Positions 13,901 through 23,037 of a stretch of DNA of 64,000 nt are shown piece by piece; position 1 is the stretch's first letter, and the number at the start of each line of letters is the position of its first letter. A program made the position numbers and the translations under genes. The DNA lies in assembly GCA_029747015.1 (NCBI GenBank), contig JAKOGI010000816.1:33501-97500 (forward strand). Direction: 5' to 3'. The DNA is from Carnegiea gigantea (lineage: Eukaryota; Streptophyta; Magnoliopsida; Caryophyllales; Cactaceae). Below the pieces are notes generated by a model. The model was not told where the DNA came from. It worked only from the letters and a program-made list of their open reading frames with translations, and made no database searches.

Positions 13901-14790
13901 AATCCTTAGTCTAACATGTATTTGGATGAATTCATGACATAACCATCAAAACTCAACATTCACATAACCCTAAAATCACAAATCACCATAAAAATTTTTG
14001 TTGTAGGTTTGTAACAAATGAATTTAGGGTTCTAATTTATTAAACTTTAAAACATCAAATTCAAAGCTTCATTTCTTAATTGATTGATCAAACTCAAGAA
14101 TAAACTTTCAAATTCATATTTCCCTAATCAATTTTAGATTAAAGGAAGAGTAAAGATTACTCACCTTAACTTGAAATCAAAATCAAAATCCAAACATCCT
14201 CCTCCTCCTCCTCCTTCTTCTTCTTCTTCTATCCTCTCTCTATGCATGTGTTTTGTTGGTTGGGGGAAAGAAGAGTAGATAAGCTGCTCCCCCCAATACT
14301 TATCACGTAAAAAATAACCCCCTCCCCCTTTTGTGTTTTCTTTTTCTTTTTTTTTTTGGGTCAAGCCCCCTTTTTTTACTCTTCTTTCCATTTCTCTCTT
14401 TTTTTCCTGCCAATACTACTAAGTGAGTAACATTTTTTAATCACTCCCAAAAATATAATAATAATAATAACGTAAAGCACACACATGTGCCTAAAATAAA
14501 ATACGTACAATACACATATAATTTACATACTGCACATAAATCAAAATGAGTAACAAAAATTTCGGGGCATTATACCATAATATTGTAATGGAGTAATTTG
14601 AATTTGGATACTTCTAACATGGATATACCTGTATTTTCTATCTTTGTTATGCTTAATGATATTTTCTCAGTTAATGAGGCAAACTTCTCAAACGTCATAC
14701 TCACAATCTTTTATCCCCATATCTCCTTCCATTATTTCACACACGTGTTTGTTTTTTAATTGAAAATGGATTTTTTATAAATCATGTCTT
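10980..14790 (-). pseudogene. Putative viral movement protein region, split by insertion
   Basis: Minus-strand frames either side of the 11370-14574 insertion encode stretches compatible with a 30K-type caulimovirid movement protein, including a block around GFNCRPGYYVSLNDEFAKN near 11200-11265. Assignment rests on position between coat protein and protease and on general resemblance. It is interrupted by stops and by the insertion. Confidence 0.4.
11365..14579 (-). mobile_element. Solo-LTR-like element inserted in the viral relic
   Basis: A 3205-bp segment (11370-14574) is flanked by the 5-bp duplication CCATA (11365-11369 and 14575-14579). Its ends are near-inverted: TGTAACGCCCC at the left and the complement of TATAATGCCCC at the right. 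Such ends and 5-bp duplications are typical of long plant LTRs; read on the minus strand it begins near TATAATGCCCCGAAAT and ends GGACGGGGCGTTACA. No gag or pol frame is present, so it is a solo LTR or a non-autonomous element. Roughly 13180-13810 contains recurrent AAAATTTTC-rich phrases, perhaps diverged tandem units. Confidence 0.65.
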
Positions 14791-16430
14791 TCTAGATTAT
14801 GAGAGTGACCCAATCTCCTTTGACATATTCATTCTCATCGTCTACAACAAACTCTTCTCCTTGAAGATCATCGAGACTAATCAAGCTACTTTCTATCATA
14901 TGACTTGTTTCTTCATAATCAATTTTTTCATATTCATTGTCCCATATAATTTCAACAATTCCTTTGTTGTTACTTAGGGTTGGGTCTAATGCCTCATCTT
15001 GACTAAATTCAACATAATCTAGGCTTTCTAAGGTTTCGATAAGCTTGTTATTCTTCCTATTTTTGCATTCATTAGTATAATGTCCTACTTTTCTGCATGC
15101 CCAGCATTTACAATTATTTTTCCCTGCAGGACAGTAAGCTGCTTTTCTAAAAAATCTTTACTTTTTAGGAGTTAAGCTCTTTTTCTTATGAAATTTTCTT
15201 TTTCTTCTCCTTTCAAGTTCTTTTCCCCATTTGTACAGTGAATCACAGCAAGTTAGGATTTACTTCTTAATTTTCTTTTACTTTTTGAGATCAAAACATT
15301 GATCGTTGACCCATTTTCTTAAATAAGAGATTCTTAAACCAAGGGTATCAATGGCATCTACTCTTTCAAGTCATGCAATGTACTTTTCATTAATTATGGA
15401 ATTAATCATACATGATAATTTGTCATAGAACATACCACAATTAGTTTTATTATGTCTAATTTTGCAATAATATTGACTAAATTTAGCAATATAATTTTTC
15501 AGATATCTCATATCCCATAACTCTATATCATTAATCTTTCTTTGCCATTCTCTTACTTTTTTTTCAGAATCATGATAAACTCAGTTTCGATTTCCTTACA
15601 TAAATTTTTGAACATTGCAGCTGGTGTTTCTATCATTCTTAATACATTTTTACCATCTTCATTTAATGAATCATACCAGTCAGCTACAGTATTAGAAAAA
15701 CTATGTTCGATGTTAATTTAGCAAATTTGCAGCAATCCAAATAGTATTTAGGGTTAAGATACTATTCATACCTCTTTTTTAATGTTCGAATATTTCTTCA
15801 CTATTTCGGGCTCCATCTATATTTAAAATGTATCCCGTTTAACTGATTGGAGTAAGTCCAATTTCTTCAAAGGTTGTAGTTTTCCTTGGGATAAATCTGA
15901 AAGAAAAATTAGTTGTACGTCCTACTGGGACGTACCTAGATCTTATAAAATGAGTATTTCTTCTAGAAGGCTCATCAAATTCTTCAAGTTTAGGAACAAC
16001 AATCAGATTGGTCTCTATTCCTCCTAAATCGGATTCTTCTTCAATTTCTTTAATTTCATCTTTAGTAGCCATTTTACCATATTTTTTAAATCAAGGTTTC
16101 TTCTAACTTCTTCTAGTGGTAACACATTAAGATCTTCTAATTTAATTAGATTTATCTGCTAATATATTTCTTCTTCTAATTGGACATTATTGGTCTCTTC
16201 ATTATCATCAGATAAAACGTCATGTTTATAACTAATTGCACCCATAATTTTATTTAATTCTTCTGAATTTTGTTTTTTCTCAAACATATTTTGTAGTTCT
16301 TAAAGAGTATACTGCTTATATACCATGTTCTTCTTCTTTTTCTGTTTTTTCAGCCGATTTTTTACCTAATTTTTCTCCCACTTCTTTTTATTTTTTATAC
16401 CATGCAAAAGAAATGAATTTTTATTTTTGG
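14780..16430 (-). pseudogene. Viral coat-protein region with zinc knuckle, disrupted
   Basis: The minus strand carries an acidic N-terminal part (an open frame at 16072-15839 beginning MATKDEIKEIEEESD), a middle region with several stops, and a CX2CX4HX4C knuckle (CWACRKVGHYTNEC, about 15063-15110) followed by an acidic tail. Acidic ends around a basic core with a C-terminal knuckle is the layout of caulimovirid coat proteins. It is not translatable as a whole. Confidence 0.6.
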
Positions 16431-16649
16431 GATTTTGGAAAGGATATTTATGCTAAAATGGAATACTAATACTGGAAGTGGCTTTTTCGCTATTGCTAAC
16501 TTTGCTAACTAGAGAAAGGCGAATAACAAATAATTGCTTCTTAAACTCCTTTACTTTAATCTTAATTTTAGCTAATGCTATTTTTAATTCTAAAACTATA
16601 TCAGTGATATAGTTTAATTGAAGTGCTGCTGAAAAAAGGCCTTCCGGAG

Positions 16650-17700
16650 AGTGAACAATGTGTGAATAATTTGGTCATGACAAGTAGGTGATGATTCAAG
16701 CATTAATCAAGATTAATTAGTCTTAATTGAGCATTAATTAGCTTAATAATTTTAATTAGTTTTTGTCACGTGACTTTGATATCAATTGAAAGAGGGTTTC
16801 GAGTAATACTTATAAGAAAATTTACATATGCGCTAATTTTAAATTTTTGAAAGTAAGTTTTTAAGTATTGGGATTAAAATAAAAATTTTAAAACTTTAGG
16901 GGGTTTTTTACAATTTAGAAAACTAGTGTGACAAGTTTGGTTTCATAAATTATTTACAACAAAGCTAGATGGACTAGAAAATCGTTTCTAAAGTTGTATG
17001 TTCCGAAAATTATTTACGACAAACTTTGGGGGTCGGAATAGAATTTATCTGTAATAAACAACAGTGCATATCATAATTTATATATAGCTTAATTTTCTCA
17101 ACCAACCTGTTATCTTATGCCTTAAAATGAAAGCAAACATTGCATCATTATTGGTTGATTTATTTGCAAATTTTCTAATTCAGTGGAAAATTTGAACTTT
17201 TTGTAGAAAATGTCTTTTGCACGTTTCTTTCGTATTTCAAACTCTGCTTGGCTAATGATTGAAAAAAAATGAACAAAGTAAACATAAGTTTTCAAAAGAT
17301 AATGTATGCGATACACGAGTTTTAATCACTATAATAACATTTTTTGTTTAAGTGGTTTAAGTGGTTTGGTGGACTTATTAGTATTTCCGCAATTTGCACG
17401 ATACGCGAAAATATTTTGGAGGTTATTGTCTGTGTACTATTGCATAATTAATGATAATAGCTGGGATAAGAATACATTAGACTGAGGGTCTTACACAATA
17501 ATCCTTGATAATATTTATTTTACAATTTTATTTTTACGTAGATGGATGAATGGTTACATTGGACTATTTGTGAACATAACTAATAATCATTATTAAGTAT
17601 AAATTCATTGAAATAAAATTGCACTCTAATTAGAGTTGCAAAAAAAAAAATTATACTCCAAGAAATATATAATAAATATTAAGTATAGTAAAAAGTCTTA
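16650..17700. other. AT-rich intergenic DNA
   Basis: Low-complexity AT-rich sequence with short TTAATTAG-type repeats around 16700-16760. No gene or element is recognised. It may include degraded viral leader sequence. Confidence 0.4.
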
Positions 17701-17918
17701 AAATGCTAAACCAAAATTAAGAGCTAAAATTTGGCGCCGTCTGTGTCGCCACGCAGCTTCCCTCTCTCTTTCTACAGTAGTGGCAGGAGGGGCTAACGCT
17801 GTTGTCACTGCCCAAAACCCACCATAGAACCACCAATTAATCGCAGAAAAGAACCAACCACCGCCGGCCACCACTGTTGTTAACTACTCCATCAAATCCT
17901 TAGGGCTTTACCGCAAAG
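17701..17918 (+). promoter_or_regulatory. Candidate 5'UTR exon of the PPR gene
   Basis: A GC-richer, CT-rich block with no long frame, ending CCGCAAAG|GTACAATC, a good splice donor followed by T-rich, intron-like sequence. The next acceptor upstream of the PPR start codon is GGTGCAG|CGG at 22987. If spliced, this gives a 5'UTR intron of about 5.07 kb, 3.7 kb of which is the hAT element. This is inference from splice-site and composition cues; no transcript evidence is available. Confidence 0.35.
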
Positions 17919-19210
17919 GTACAATCATTAATCATCACTTTATCTTTATTCTTCCTAAATTTCTTCATGTTGGGCAAATTGTTTAGAGGGATTAGCCTGG
18001 CATTGTAAACAATGTCTGCTCATATTGTGTGTATAATTGAGACAACTAGAGATGACAATTAATTAGAATCCAATTTGCAATTGAACTTGAAGGGATGCTT
18101 GTTGAATTGGACAATAATGAGAAGTTGGGTTATGGGATGGCAATGTGAAGCTATTTTTGCTAGAGCTGATGGAGCATTGAATGTTACAAAACCTTATAGA
18201 TGTTGAAATGTGATTGTAAACTAATTGAGAACATGGGCATTTTAGAACCTGTGAACTTACTTTGTTGCTTGTGGTTATGCATTCTTGACTGTGGATTAGA
18301 CTATAAACTCACGCTTAAAATCTATTACATTAGAGATGGACACGTGAAGGATTAGTGATAATATAATACCAAAGTTAGGTATGGATTGTGCTTGAGCTCT
18401 TTTGTAGCCCCCAATATGTGTCTCTAATTCGTCTTTTTAATGCTTAAGTGTTTCGAATGGGAAAATCGATTTCCTTCAACTTTAGCTTAGCGCTTTGTTT
18501 CTTTTGATATTTAACCCCGCTTCAGCCTTCATGGCTATCTTTCCCTCCTCCCCAAGTTATGTTCGGTCCCAAGAGGTTAAGACCCTCTCTCCCTTTTGTT
18601 GCTCTTGATGGATTTGCTTAATTTGTTTTTGGGTTTGCATTTTTCCATTTCAATTGAGCTTCTGAGGTTTTATGAGGTTTGTCCATGAAAGCTATGTACT
18701 CTATTTTTTATCTATCAATTTAGTTTGTTAGCATTTTCGGAGGGGTTTTACATCCATCTCAGTGTCCTTTATGGATTCGTCTCTCCATTGCTTGGACATT
18801 CGTTTGTTTGGATGGGGGCAAAGAGGAGTGAAGGGGAGTAAGGGAGAGTGAATACTCTCATTTACTCTTGTTTGGAAGTAAGAACAGAAGGGTAACAATG
18901 AGTAAATAAGAGTAACTCTTACTCCCTTTTACTCTTCTTAACCCTCCATTTTCTTACTCTCCACAATGAAGTGTAAGGAGGATTAACGAGGTGGATTTTA
19001 CATATTTACCTCCACAAAATCTAAGTATAATATATTTTAATCTATGTAGTGGGGGCATATACATAAATTTCTGCACTTACTTTTATTTATTCTCATATTC
19101 TTCCAAATAAGGATTAATCCTTATTCTTTATAAACTTTTAGATATACGTAAATAACTTATTCTTATTTACTCCTCCTTACTCTGACTACTACCCTCCTTA
19201 TTGTTATTTA
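17919..19210. other. Putative 5'UTR intron, left of hAT
   Basis: T-rich intron-like DNA. The part 18790-19200 has purine/pyrimidine-asymmetric segments (GGGGAGTAAGGGAGAG near 18834; ACTCCTCCTTACTCT near 19169) that are partly complementary and may mark an old MITE. No coding frame was found. Confidence 0.35.
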
Positions 19211-19219
19211 TAGGGATGA

Positions 19220-19365
19220 GCGAGACCGGGTACCCGGTCCAATTTTCAGGAACCGGTACCGGTCCCAGTTGTACCGGGTCTAGAAATTTGGGAACCGGTA
19301 CCGGTCCCGGTTGGACCGGTTCTGAAATTTTTGGTCCCGGTTCCAAGACCGGGTACCCGGTTGGT
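19220..19365. repeat. hAT left subterminal ACCGG repeat cluster
   Basis: Repeated GGAACCGGTACCGGTCCC- and ACCGGGTACCCGG-type words in both orientations. Each word is partly palindromic. The cluster mirrors that at the other end of the element. Confidence 0.8.
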
Positions 19366-19668
19366 TTTCAGCCTATTTTTGCATCTTGTGAGTTGTAATT
19401 GGAAAGAAAATAACTAACACCTTCAGGCTTCCCCTACATTCAAAAGACTAAAACTGACATGCATTTATTACATTATACTTAAGTGCCATCTACTGGGGTT
19501 GGGATCGGGAATAAATAGAAAAATACATCATACAAACACAAGTCTTAAACTCAAAGAAATTACAGGTTTTAAGCTGATAAGGCATAACCATAATTAAAAA
19601 GATGATACAATATCAACTCCAAGTTAAGCAACGCCCATCAAGCAACTTGACTCCACTTGAGCTCTTCT

Positions 19669-21864
19669 TTAATCTCCAATAATTTGATCAATATGAGATA
19701 AGTCTTCCTCACCCAAATCTCAATATCAAATTAAAGAGAAGTTAGACATTGAGGTTCAACATTAAATAATAATTAATAACTATGAAATGCAACAATAAAT
19801 GTAAAGTATATATATATAAGTACCTGCTTCATATTTCTCCATATCGTCCATAAGTTGCTCAACATCAATGCAAATGGAGGATGCTCTCAACCAATCTTGA
19901 GTACAAATCAAAGTCTCCACTGTCTTTGGACCCAAATTACTACGGAACTGATCAAGCATCCGACCTGATGTACTAAATGCAGACTCACTTGACACGGTAG
20001 AAACAGGCACTGCTAGAATATCCCTTGCCATATCTGATAGCACCTTATAAGTATCACTATGTCTTTTCCACCACTTCAAGATATCAAAAGTGCCTTCTAC
20101 CTTTTCGTGAGGAGCATCTAAATAGACATCCAACTCGGTTTTCTGAACAACCTCAACATCATCTTCCCCACCCTCATTCCATTGAGAATACAACTCCTTA
20201 AGAGTATCATTGTTTAGGGACATCTTTGAATGATCAACAATAATAGGGGAAGTAGAACCACCATGATCATCATTTTCCTCATTCACACATGAAGCATATG
20301 AACCATATAAACGCTTGAGCACATTATATAGATTATCATAAACCCTATCAGCCATTCCAAAGTCATTGGGATAAAGCTTTCTAAAAGAGAATCTTACAAA
20401 CTTCAACTTATAGCGTGGATCAAAAACAACTGCAACCAACACCATAAGATTCGTCTTCGCCCAATCTCCATAATAATCATCAAATTTTTTATGCATTTGG
20501 AAAGCCATATCCCGAAGACTAGGGGATGGATCTTTCTCCCATTCTAACAACGTAGTAAGTATGCTCAACAAGTCATGAAAATGCAAATTAGTAGTGACAT
20601 ACAAAGTGACATACATCCTTTTAGTAGTTTCATAAAATTGCTCTAAAAACCTTGCCAAGACTCTTGCATTTTCCCAATCCTTTTTTGTAGGAACATTCTC
20701 CTTGAGCTCATTCTCAAAATTACAATCATCATTCTTAAATCTCTCAAAGGCCTTTTCAAATTTTAAAGCCATGTTCAACATAAGGAAAGTAGAATTCCAT
20801 CTTGTGCATACGTCTAAACACAAAGATCCTTTGTAAGGGACCTTCACAACTTTGGCACAAGTATCAAACAAAGCAGATCTAAGAGGTGAACCTCTTATGT
20901 ATCTAATAGCACAACGAATATTATGAATGGAATCCTTGACCCTTGCCAAACCATCTCTCACAACCAAATTCAACACATGGGCAGCACACCTCATATGGAA
21001 AAAATCACCATCTAAAACAAGCTTATCTCCAAGATTGTCTTTCAAATAACCAACAGCCACATTATTGGAACTTGCATTATCAACAGTTAAACAAGAAAGC
21101 TTATCTTCAATACCCCAATCAATAACACAACTCTCAACAACTTTTCCAATTTCTTTGCCTTTATGACTATCCATCAACTTAAAATTTAATATTCTCTTAT
21201 GCAAGTTCCACTCATCATCAATGAAATGTGCAGTCAAGCAAAGATAGTTCAAATTTTGAATAGATGTCCAACAATCAGTTGTGAGAGCAATTCTAGATTT
21301 CAACCCTTTCAAAGTCATTTTTAAGGTATCTTTCTCACAAAGATAAAGCTTTTTACAATCTCTAGCAATAGTGAAGCGAGATGGGATATGATTAACAAAT
21401 TGTGGACAAGCAACACTCACAAAACTCTTAAACCCTTCCTTTTCAACTATAGAAAAGGGATGCTCATCAATGACGACCATTTTCGCTAAAGCAAGCCTAC
21501 AAGCATCTACATCAAATGACCAATTAGAGAGGGTAACACTCTCAGTGCATGGATCTCTAAACAAAGAAATCTTCTTTTGTTTTTTATCCACATTGTGAGG
21601 ATACTTAGAACATGAATGAAGATGTTTTCTCAAAGTAGAAGTTCCATTATTAGTGTTGGCAGACAATACCTTCTCACAATACTTGCATTTTGCTTTCTCA
21701 ATTTTCTTGGTTTTTGGGTTGATGATGTCTTGAAAATGCTCCCAATAAATTGACTTTCTCTTGCCACTGGCTTTAGTTTCAGTCTTGTCAGTTTTGGTTT
21801 TGGTACGACATGCAGAACCAGAATCACTCCCCTCTTCCAAATTTATATGGTCCTCCTCCTCCAT
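19669..21864 (-). CDS. hAT transposase, BED zinc finger / RICESLEEPER-like
   Basis: The main exon is 21864-19824. The start chosen is the MEEEDHINLEEG methionine; an in-frame ATG 33 nt upstream is less acidic-family-like. A BED finger occupies about residues 40-85 (CKYC ... RKHLHSC). The catalytic hAT core includes TTDCWTS and LTVDNASSNN. The C-terminal dimerisation domain has DILKWWKRH, SSESAFSTSGR and ETLICTQDWL, with the conserved Glu in SSESAF. Unspliced, the frame ends at 19780 with a poor tail. A donor GCAG|GTACTT (19824) and acceptor TTGAG|ATTTGG (19718) join in frame to a 50-nt exon (19718-19669) giving DLGEEDLSHIDQIIGD and a stop, total about 696 aa. No disabling change was seen, so it may encode an active enzyme. 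Confidence 0.88.
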
Positions 21865-22754
21865 ACAAATATACTTCAAAATAAGAGAACAAAACAATGA
21901 GTTATGATATACTTGAAATGTACTTACTACTTACAATGCCCAAACTCATTTCAGATATACATCCACATATGTCTCTCTTGCATTCAGATCAGTTGACTTG
22001 CCTATACAATATACTTACTACTTACAATGCCCAAACTCATTTCAGATATACCTGAAAAACATACCTTCTAACTTCACTACTTGACTTGCCTGTATAAACT
22101 TCGCATACATGACTCTGATTGGAGTCAGAAAATTGGCTAACTAGCTAGTTGGTACACGACTGCAGGTAGTCCAGGTACGACCAGCGATATAGTTATTGGA
22201 CATGACTTACAGGAGTATCAGACAAGCACCAAAAATATAAGCAGTCAAGTACCAAAAATCATTCACTAACAATGAAGAGGGTATTAGACAATTTCAACCG
22301 ACATAAACGAAACCCTAAAAAATGAGACTCACAGGAGGAAACCTACAGACAATATAAACGGCACAAATGAAACCCACAAAACTCACCGGCGACGACAGTG
22401 CTGTAATTCCGGCGAGAGAGAGTCGAGAGTCGAGACAGAGAGAGATAGCAGAGCAACAGAGGATAGACAGTGCACGGCAGTTGACAGTCAAACGTCAATG
22501 GGGTCTAGCTAGAGAGAGACTCGGCGACAGAGAGAGAGAGACTCCGGCGACAAAGAGAGAGAGACTCCGGTGAGTCGGTGACAGGGAGAGAGAGCGCGGA
22601 GAGGAGATCAGGGAGAGGGGCAGGGGAAAGCGCTGGTCGAGAGTCGAGAGGGCTAGGGTTTCTTTCGGAGTTTCGGGTGAGGCACCTGGGCAAGTCACAA
22701 ATCACAGATTCACAATATATATATATATGCGATTTTTTTTTTAAAAATTAAACA

Positions 22755-22925
22755 GGACCACCGGGTAACCGGGTTCCGGTTCCGGTTCCCACTTTTTAGT
22801 ACCCAGAACCGGAACCGGTTGTAACCGGTTCCTTTTTTTGGGAACTGGTCCCGGACCCGGTTCAACCGGTTCCGGGTCTGGAACCGCCGGGTCCAAACCG
22901 GTTCCGGATCCGAAATCGGGTACCC
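22755..22925. repeat. hAT right subterminal ACCGG repeat cluster
   Basis: Multiple AACCGG, GGTTCCGG and CCGGGT words inside the right end of the element, complementary in style to the left cluster. They account for the Gly-Thr-rich nonsense frames seen here. Confidence 0.8.
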
Positions 22926-23037
22926 GATTTTTTTGCTCATCCCTAGTTGTTTATTCTTACTCTTTAACTTTGTGGACCTCGGTGCAGCGGATAAATCAAG
23001 GCGGTTCTGCTTTTGTTTCGGAATCGTGTGGTCATCA

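Larger units (their letters stand above)
7200..16650 (-). mobile_element. Endogenous pararetrovirus (Caulimoviridae) relic
   Basis: Minus-strand remains occur in the order coat protein, movement protein, protease-RT-RNase H, a downstream ORF, then promoter and poly(A) signal. The diagnostic pieces are a CX2CX4HX4C zinc knuckle (about 15063-15110), a retropepsin-type DSG (about 10550-10570), the RT motif YIDD (about 9545-9560) and the RNase H ETDAS (about 9100). Stops and frameshifts occur throughout, so no intact gene remains. Coat and movement parts lying upstream of the polymerase in this order recall Cavemovirus/Solendovirus rather than badnavirus-like genera. Without the 3.2-kb LTR-like insertion at 11370-14574 the relic is about 6 kb, less than a full 7-8 kb genome. 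Boundaries are approximate and no terminal duplication was seen. Confidence 0.75.
19203..22953 (-). mobile_element. Complete hAT transposon
   Basis: The element spans 19211-22945 (3735 bp). Its terminal inverted repeats are TAGGGATGAGC at the left and GCTCATCCCTA at the right. The 8-bp flanks GTTATTTA (19203-19210) and GTTGTTTA (22946-22953) match at 7 of 8 positions, as expected of an hAT target duplication that has aged by one change. Both subterminal regions (about 19220-19365 and 22755-22925) are packed with ACCGG/CCGGT motifs, the likely transposase-binding sites. The interior holds one intact transposase gene on the minus strand. It sits just upstream of the PPR start codon. Confidence 0.9.

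Noticed and set aside
12404..14391. Short ORFs within the LTR-like insertion
   Set aside because: Low complexity and repeated; no gag, pol or other domain.
7200..16650. Ty3/gypsy retrotransposon interpretation of the RT region
   Set aside because: No integrase and no flanking LTRs of its own; zinc-knuckle coat region, DSG protease and 35S-like promoter with early poly(A) signal fit Caulimoviridae better.
22367..22705. Arg/Ser-rich open frames on both strands
   Set aside because: Produced by GAGAGA-rich non-coding sequence inside the hAT element.
22933..23037. Upstream in-frame ATG giving a longer PPR protein
   Set aside because: This ATG lies inside the hAT terminal repeat and the extra residues are not PPR-like or conserved; the ATG at 23038 fits the family length.
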